Assembly (NCBI GenBank): GCA_013390945.1
Contig: JACAUC010000021.1
Location: forward strand, 1 to 38,538
Source of the DNA: Candidatus Chloroheliaceae bacterium
Lineage (GTDB): Bacteria; Chloroflexota; Chloroflexia; Chloroheliales; Chloroheliaceae
Length of the DNA: 38,538 nucleotides
Direction: 5' to 3'
The position numbers and the translations under genes were made by a program. Numbering within the stretch: position 1 is the stretch's first letter; each line of letters begins with the position of its first letter. Shown in pieces: positions 33,725 to 38,538 of this stretch. The notes below the pieces were generated by a model that was given only the letters and a program-made list of their open reading frames with translations, made no database searches and was not told the origin of the DNA.

Positions 33725-36064
33725 CTATTCATTTTGCAAAGTCAAACGGTTCACCGTTTCAAGCAAAGTTTGACGTGAAAAGTCGCCTTTTTGTAAAACC
33801 GCCTCGGCCTCATGATCGAGACGCTTGTGTTCCTGAGAGTCAAGTTCTTTAGCGGTGCAAATAAGAACCGGAATATCGAAAGTTGCGGCATTTTGGCGCA
33901 AGCGGGTCAATATTTCAAAACCGTCTAATTCAGGCATCATCAGATCTAAGACCACTAGATCAGGTGGGTTACGTTGGGCCATCTCCCAACCAAGTTGACC
34001 ATTAGGCGCAGTGGCTACAGTTAGACCTGCTCCGCTCAGAACGGTTGTAATCAACTCGCGGTCGTTCGGACTATCATCAATTATTAGGGCGTGGAGCGGT
34101 TCACCGTGTTGAACGTGTTCCTTGAGATGGTTGTGGCGGCGACGGCGTAATTCGTCTAGTTGTACTTCTTTTAGCTTGGAAGCTAGTTCTTCGCGGCGAA
34201 CCGGCTTAACAAAACAGGCCACTGCCCCAAGTTCAACGCTGACCTTACGGTTATCGGCCATAGAAACCACAATCACCGGAATATCGCGGGTATCGGGATC
34301 GGTTTTTAATTCGTGCAATACTTCCCAACCACTTTTGATAGGCAGGATTATATCTAAACTAATCACCGAGGGTTTAAGTGCCTTAGCCAGAGTTAGGGCG
34401 GCTTCACCAGTGATGGCTCGGCTTACCCTGTAGCCGTTTTGCTCTAGGTAAAGCTGAAGCAATTCGGCGGATTTATCATCATCCTCTACTACTAAGGCCC
34501 ATTTTTCACCCGGCTTTTGGTTCTTAGAAAGCGCAGTCTCCTTTCCCCAAGCTTTCCGGCGGGGTTCCAACTCCGTCGTCGGTAAACCTTGCTGCGAAGA
34601 GGTTATAAAAGGCAAGCTTACGGTAAATTTACTTCCTTGACCAAAGAGACTCTGCACCCGAATAGTGCCACCGTGTAGCTGGGCAAGTTGGCGGCTCAGG
34701 GCTAATCCTAGACCTGTACCCTGCTGCTTTTTGGTCAGTACATTATCTAGCATACGGAACTCTTCAAAAATGCGCTGGTGGTCTTCTGGATGTATACCAA
34801 TACCATTATCAATGACGCTTACTTCTATAAAATTCCCGCTTTTATGGGCTTGAACGTCTACCATACCACCATCTGGTGTAAATTTTACGGCATTGGAGAG
34901 CAGATTGTAAAGAATTTGCTTAAATTTAGTGCGGTCGGCTTTGATCTGATAGGTCAATCTGGTGGATTGGAGGCTCAACCCAATGTGTTTCTTTTGGGCC
35001 ATTATCATAATAATGCCCAGTACCTCATTGATGGCTTCTACCAGATCCATTTCTTCGATAGAAAGCTCCATTTTACCTGCTTCGACTTTTGAGAGATCTA
35101 GTATATCATTAACCAAGGCTAACAAGCTTTTGCCACTGGTTAGAATATTGGAGACGTAGCGAACTTGTTTCTCGTTGAGTGGCCCAAACATCTGATCTTG
35201 CAGGATTTCACTAAAGCCGATTATAGCATTAAGTGGTGTACGCAATTCATGGCTCATATTAGCCAAAAACTCACTTTTGTGGCGCGTCGCTTCTTCCAAT
35301 TTACTGTTAGTTTGGCGTAATTCGTTGACGGTGTTATTTAATTCGCTGTAAAGCTCTCCCGCTTCTAGGGCCATCCCAATTTGTCCACCTACCGATAGAA
35401 TCAAGCCTTGGTCAGCTTCAGTAAAACCGTAGGTCACTTTGCGAGCCAAGATAACTGCACCCATAATCCGGTTTTTAGTGCGGAGTGGCCCGATAGCGAA
35501 CGAATGTAAGCCTAATTCAGCTAGAAGTGTTTTATTAAGAAAAGAGACCTCTGCTAGGTCGTCTATTACAACTACCTCGCCCTTGTGCATTATTCGCTCT
35601 AAGATGGTAGGATCCTCTTTAAGGGGCAAAATGAGTTCTTGGAAACGACTATCAGGGTTACGTAAATTCCAGTGGCGGAAGTCGCTTTGTGGACCCCATA
35701 AAAATAACTCGCCGCTATCAACCGTCAGTGCTTCCATCATACGGTCAAGGCAAGTCTGGAGCAAGGTTTCAAGCTCTAAGGATTGGTTGAGTAACGAGGC
35801 CACTGAATAGAGGATACGATATTTGCGAAGTTCGTCTTCCAATAGTGCCTTCTGTTGGAGCAGACGGATGATAATATCTTCTTCCGCCGACCGCTTACTA
35901 GTTTTGCTATCTAGCGGCAGAATACTCTCGGAGGGAGGTGTGATACCGAAAGTTGGGTCAGCAAAATAAGCCTTCAGACCCCGTTCTTGCAAACTGGTCA
36001 ACACCCCCTCAAGCAGTGCGTTCTGCTCCTCGAAACCTTCTACTATTATAATCCGGCCCGACAT
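33725..36064 (-). CDS. Hybrid histidine kinase: GAF, HisKA, HATPase, two receiver domains
   Basis: The start is ATG 36064, five bases after AGGTGA; the ATG at 36082 has no such site. The ~779-residue protein lacks transmembrane helices, so it senses a cytoplasmic signal. Order: a short N-terminal segment, coiled coil (~65-85), GAF-like domain (~90-240), coiled coil, HisKA with the phospho-His in SHELRTPLN (~272), HATPase with N/G boxes (FKQILYNLLSNAVKF, VIDNGIGI, GTGLGLALS), then two receivers (~530-645 with D in VISLDIILP; ~660-770 with D in LVVLDLMMP). It heads an operon with the single-domain regulator and the receiver-cyclase. The GAF ligand is unknown. Confidence 0.93.
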   Translation of the reverse strand: MSGRIIIVEGFEEQNALLEGVLTSLQERGLKAYFADPTFGITPPSESILPLDSKTSKRSAEEDIIIRLLQQKALLEDELRKYRILYSVASLLNQSLELETLLQTCLDRMMEALTVDSGELFLWGPQSDFRHWNLRNPDSRFQELILPLKEDPTILERIMHKGEVVVIDDLAEVSFLNKTLLAELGLHSFAIGPLRTKNRIMGAVILARKVTYGFTEADQGLILSVGGQIGMALEAGELYSELNNTVNELRQTNSKLEEATRHKSEFLANMSHELRTPLNAIIGFSEILQDQMFGPLNEKQVRYVSNILTSGKSLLALVNDILDLSKVEAGKMELSIEEMDLVEAINEVLGIIMIMAQKKHIGLSLQSTRLTYQIKADRTKFKQILYNLLSNAVKFTPDGGMVDVQAHKSGNFIEVSVIDNGIGIHPEDHQRIFEEFRMLDNVLTKKQQGTGLGLALSRQLAQLHGGTIRVQSLFGQGSKFTVSLPFITSSQQGLPTTELEPRRKAWGKETALSKNQKPGEKWALVVEDDDKSAELLQLYLEQNGYRVSRAITGEAALTLAKALKPSVISLDIILPIKSGWEVLHELKTDPDTRDIPVIVVSMADNRKVSVELGAVACFVKPVRREELASKLKEVQLDELRRRRHNHLKEHVQHGEPLHALIIDDSPNDRELITTVLSGAGLTVATAPNGQLGWEMAQRNPPDLVVLDLMMPELDGFEILTRLRQNAATFDIPVLICTAKELDSQEHKRLDHEAEAVLQKGDFSRQTLLETVNRLTLQNE

Positions 36065-36157
36065 TACTTCACCTATCCCCATAGCTTAATAAAGTATTAA
36101 AACAGTGCTTTTTGGCTATCCGGTTATGATAAAATCAACCCATCCACTGTTAAGGAA

Positions 36158-36184
36158 ATTATACTAGACTTTCATTAAGAACAA
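36158..36184 (-). promoter_or_regulatory. Possible promoter for the kinase operon
   Basis: A perfect TATAAT on the minus strand (36158-36163) has TTGTTC upstream (36179-36184) at only 15-bp spacing. It would give a ~90-base leader before ATG 36064. Tentative. Confidence 0.3.
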
Positions 36185-36220
36185 CCTTACGAACTCTTAA
36201 ATTATAACATATCAAATCAT

Positions 36221-36342
36221 GTATCTACTCAATAAATGGGGGAATCTCTAATCATCGCCAGAATTTAGCCGTAGATTGGTCTAAAAAGTCTCGGTTAGTA
36301 GAGACCGCTCTACCCAGTTGCCCCGAAAGATTGAGTAGATAC
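36221..36342. repeat. 122-bp element bounded by 13-bp perfect inverted repeats
   Basis: GTATCTACTCAAT (36221-36233) pairs with ATTGAGTAGATAC (36330-36342). Inside, GGGG and CCCC extend the stem after short internal loops, and GGTCT/AGACC forms an inner hairpin. The element fills most of the gap between the kinase and ybaK genes. It may be a MITE or a structured RNA. The rest of 36065-36463 shows no gene. Confidence 0.65.
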
Positions 36343-36463
36343 CAAACTACTTGTTAGCGTCGAACTGTTTTGCCGTTACACTATTCTGGTTTGGTGGTAT
36401 TATAGTAATGAATATGTTTACGTTTTAATAAAGCTAAGAATTAGAGAAAGGTAATAAATTTGG

Positions 36464-36931
36464 ATGAAACCAGCGGCAGAGCGGGTTCAACAAATTCTGG
36501 ATGAACTAGGAATAGAAAGCCAGATAGTAGAGTTCAGTGAAAGCACCAAAACGTCGGCGGAGGCCGCCGCTGCTATTGGTACGACGGTCTCGCAGATTTG
36601 TAAGAGTATTCTATTCGAGGCGGGAGGTGAGCCAATTATGGTGATTGCCAGTGGCGCAAACCGGATTGATACGGCTAAGGTTCAACAACACGTTGGTCAA
36701 CCACTTGGTAAAGCTACCGCCAGTTTTGTACGTGAAAAAACTGGCTATGCTATTGGCGGAGTACCACCGGTCGGTCATCTTAGCCACTTTCCCATCTTCA
36801 TTGACCGTGATCTATTACAGTACGATCAAATTTATGCTGCTGGTGGTACACCCAATGCCATCTTCCCCATTACTCCTGCCGATTTAGTGCGGATGACTAA
36901 AGGGGAGGTAATTGACTGCCGCCAAGAATAG
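36464..36931 (+). CDS. YbaK/ProX-type aminoacyl-tRNA deacylase
   Basis: This 155-residue single-domain protein of the YbaK/EbsC editing family hydrolyses mischarged tRNA (Cys-tRNA(Pro) or Ala-tRNA(Pro) in known members). Typical segments are SAEAAAAIGTTVSQICKSILFE with the conserved Lys ~47, VIASGANRIDTAKV, GYAIGGVPPVGH and IYAAGGTPNAIF. The last two are the GxxPxG and substrate-loop regions. It is a stand-alone domain, not part of prolyl-tRNA synthetase. It is convergent with citrate synthase (49 bp between stops). AAAGG lies ~12 bases before the ATG. Confidence 0.9.
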   Translation: MKPAAERVQQILDELGIESQIVEFSESTKTSAEAAAAIGTTVSQICKSILFEAGGEPIMVIASGANRIDTAKVQQHVGQPLGKATASFVREKTGYAIGGVPPVGHLSHFPIFIDRDLLQYDQIYAAGGTPNAIFPITPADLVRMTKGEVIDCRQE

Positions 36932-36980
36932 GTGCTTACTTAAATTGTTGGCCTCTTTCCAGCGTTCGGCGTTTGATAGC

Positions 36981-38159
36981 CTAATTGGAGCGTTCGTCTA
37001 TTGGCACAAAGTGAGCTTGAAGCGGGCCAATATAATCAGAATTAGGACGAATCAAACGATTGTTAGCGGATTGCTCCAGCACATGAGCCGTCCAACCTAT
37101 TATCCGACTAGCCGCGAAAGTAGGCGTAAAGAAATCACCGGGCAATCCAACCGCATCTAGCACGACCGAGGAATAAAATTCAACATTGGTATGGATCTCG
37201 TGACCGGGTTTTAACTCATCTAGCAGGGCTAACGCCCGCTCCTCCACGTGCTTAGCCAAGGCTAGATCGTGCGAGTTCGCCAAGCGAGCCAATTCCTTCA
37301 ACTCTTCGGAGCGGGGATCGGTAGTCTTGTAAATGCGGTGTCCAAAACCCATCAACCGCCCTCCTCCGGTGATAGTATCGCGCAACCACTCCTCTGATTG
37401 CTCTATTGTGCCAATGGCGCGGAGCATATCGAGTACCTTTGAGGGTGCGCCACCATGCAAAGGACCCTTGAGTGCGCCAATGGCAGCCACAATTGCGGAG
37501 GCCATATCCGACTCGGTACTTGCCACTACCCGTGCCGTGAAAGTGGAAGCATTCATACCATGATCGGACAACATCACCATATAAGAATCCAGCGCCCTAA
37601 CAAACTCCTCTGCTGGCATTCTGCCGTGCATCAAATAGAGATAATTGGCGGCATTTCCCAGTTCAGGTCGCGCATCCAGCGGATCTAGACCAATACGCAA
37701 CCGATAAAAGGCCGCCAAAATAAGAGGAAAACGGGCGGTCAACGCAATAGCCTGCTCAAGCGTGGGCTTATTTTGTATCGCACAAGCACCCCAAGCGGAA
37801 ATGGCTGTGCGTAAGGCATCCATCGGAGCGGTTTCCGGCGGCAGGATTCTTAGGGCGGCCAAGGCTACTTCGGGTAGTGTACGTTCTGCCGCTAGTCGGG
37901 CTTTCAGGTCGGAGAGTTCGGCCCGGTTAGGCAAGTGTCCAAACCAGAGTAAATGTGCAATCTCTTCAAAAGTGGTAGTGTGGGCTAAATCACGAACGCT
38001 ATAACCCCGATAAATCAGCCTGCCTGCCGCGCCTTCCACCTTGCTCAGTGCTGTAGTTGCCGCCACCACTCCTTCCAGTCCACCCCGATTCTGCTTGACC
38101 GTAGTAAGACCACTTGCCTCATTTTTTGTATTGCTGCTATTCACTTCTAAGACTGCCAT
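36981..38159 (-). CDS. Citrate synthase family protein
   Basis: This enzyme condenses acetyl-CoA with oxaloacetate. The 392-residue size suits the short bacterial type. Catalytic and substrate residues are H200 in DHGMNAS, H235 in GPLHGGAP and H274 in GFGHRIYK. The catalytic Asp position (NVDFYS in many enzymes) is Glu327 in TNVEFYSS, as in several CitA-like and methylcitrate-synthase-like homologues. AAGGAG lies eight bases before ATG 38159. 2-Methylcitrate synthase activity is an alternative; no prp genes are nearby. Confidence 0.88.
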   Translation of the reverse strand: MAVLEVNSSNTKNEASGLTTVKQNRGGLEGVVAATTALSKVEGAAGRLIYRGYSVRDLAHTTTFEEIAHLLWFGHLPNRAELSDLKARLAAERTLPEVALAALRILPPETAPMDALRTAISAWGACAIQNKPTLEQAIALTARFPLILAAFYRLRIGLDPLDARPELGNAANYLYLMHGRMPAEEFVRALDSYMVMLSDHGMNASTFTARVVASTESDMASAIVAAIGALKGPLHGGAPSKVLDMLRAIGTIEQSEEWLRDTITGGGRLMGFGHRIYKTTDPRSEELKELARLANSHDLALAKHVEERALALLDELKPGHEIHTNVEFYSSVVLDAVGLPGDFFTPTFAASRIIGWTAHVLEQSANNRLIRPNSDYIGPLQAHFVPIDERSN

Positions 38160-38182
38160 CTCGTCTACTCCTTGATTATTAG

Positions 38183-38188
38183 ATTATA
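38183..38188 (-). promoter_or_regulatory. Possible -10 box of citrate synthase
   Basis: A perfect TATAAT on the minus strand lies 23 bases before the ATG at 38159. The -35 match (TTTCAA) is weak. The remaining gap up to 38439 shows no gene. Confidence 0.35.
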
Positions 38189-38439
38189 GATCATCTACCC
38201 CGCCGTTGAAACTAGTCCGAAAAGACCGCCCGGTAGTCTCCTATTCTTCGCAAAGCAAAGAGCGCGAAAGCTGACCGTGCAGGTCTGACTCTACATTGAG
38301 TTTCTGATGGGTATTGGGGAGGTAGTAGCAAGCATCATTTCATCATTGAAGATACTTATGTATTGTATCAGATTTCCCTATACATGGAAGTAACTTGGAT
38401 TACAATTTATAACTAACCCTTGATTATCCCAAAGGTTCC

Positions 38440-38463
38440 AAAAAGGGTCTCCAAGATTGGAGC
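38440..38463 (-). terminator. Short terminator-like hairpin after the right-edge gene
   Basis: CTCCA and TGGAG flank a 4-base loop. Read on the minus strand it is followed by ACCCTTTTT. It lies directly after the stop at 38464-38466. Confidence 0.5.
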
Positions 38464-38538
38464 TTACTTTAACAAAGCTTTCGCTGCTAAGGCAAGGTTC
38501 ATACCGGCTTTACACGCAGACTGGTCTTTAGGATGGTA
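38464..38538 (-). CDS. C-terminal tail of an unidentified protein (partial, starts beyond window)
   Basis: The minus frame is open from the window edge for 24 codons, reading YHPKDQSACKAGMNLALAAK and then ALLK, and ends at TAA (38464-38466). A terminator-like hairpin follows at once. The composition looks coding, but too little is present to name the product. Confidence 0.4.
   Translation of the reverse strand, partial: YHPKDQSACKAGMNLALAAKALLK

Overview
The window looks like a chromosomal segment of a phototrophic member of the Chloroflexota. The main clue is a UbiA-family (bacterio)chlorophyll synthase at 28562-29521. Supporting clues are a phytoene synthase, a serine hydrolase with two C-terminal modules of a kind I associate with Chloroflexota exported proteins, moderate base composition, and frequent TTG/GTG starts backed by good ribosome-binding sites. 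A Chloroheliales-type organism such as 'Candidatus Chlorohelix' would fit, but that is inference without a database search.

Layout. (1) 1-1829, minus: an edge-truncated TPR protein whose C-terminal half is an array of 14-15 residue FDLAIA-type acidic repeats. (2) 2123-5055: phytoene synthase and a DUF1997-like protein (minus), divergent from an inositol-monophosphatase-like gene, with perfect inverted repeats upstream of both minus-strand genes. (3) 5056-10464: an accessory stretch with a decayed gene, a tyrosine recombinase 25 bp downstream of a cytochrome P450, a KGG-repeat protein fused to an integrase-like remnant, a consensus sigma-70 promoter driving a ~440-nt transcript of unclear content, and several palindromes. 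(4) 10465-12092: CCA-adding enzyme and a tRNA-Leu(UAA) gene that lacks an encoded CCA. (5) 12350-25188, plus: eleven genes for an exported polysaccharide (chain-length regulator, polymerase/ligase, flippase, two hexapeptide acyltransferases, two glycosyltransferases, a nucleotide-sugar SDR, two DegT aminotransferases, and a formyltransferase-like/GINT1-like two-domain protein). (6) 25261-28100, minus: serine hydrolase and a Crp/Fnr regulator with an extra N-terminal domain. (7) 28562-31821, plus: pigment synthase and FtsH, separated by an 80-bp imperfect palindrome. (8) 32077-36064, minus: hybrid histidine kinase, single-domain response regulator and response-regulator/class III nucleotide cyclase. 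(9) 36464-38538: YbaK-type editing protein, citrate synthase and the C-terminal tail of another minus-strand gene at the right edge.

The polysaccharide genes fit a Wzx/Wzy-type pathway. The SDR and two aminotransferases would make amino-deoxy sugar nucleotides, the acyltransferases and perhaps the formyltransferase-like domain would decorate them, the glycosyltransferases would assemble the repeat unit, and Wzx, Wzy and Wzz would flip it, polymerise it and set chain length. No priming glycosyltransferase is visible here. Pigment functions occur in two separate places (carotenoid at 2-4 kb, chlorophyll-type at 28.6 kb).

The least explained signals are the FDLAIA repeat array, the promoter-driven unit at 9182-9659, and a set of intergenic palindromic elements. 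These include a bipartite REP/BIME-like family at 22193, 25217, 31906 and 32018, a two-copy hairpin with a compensatory base-pair change at 5067 and 9965, and two large single-copy inverted repeats at 29557-29636 and 36221-36342.
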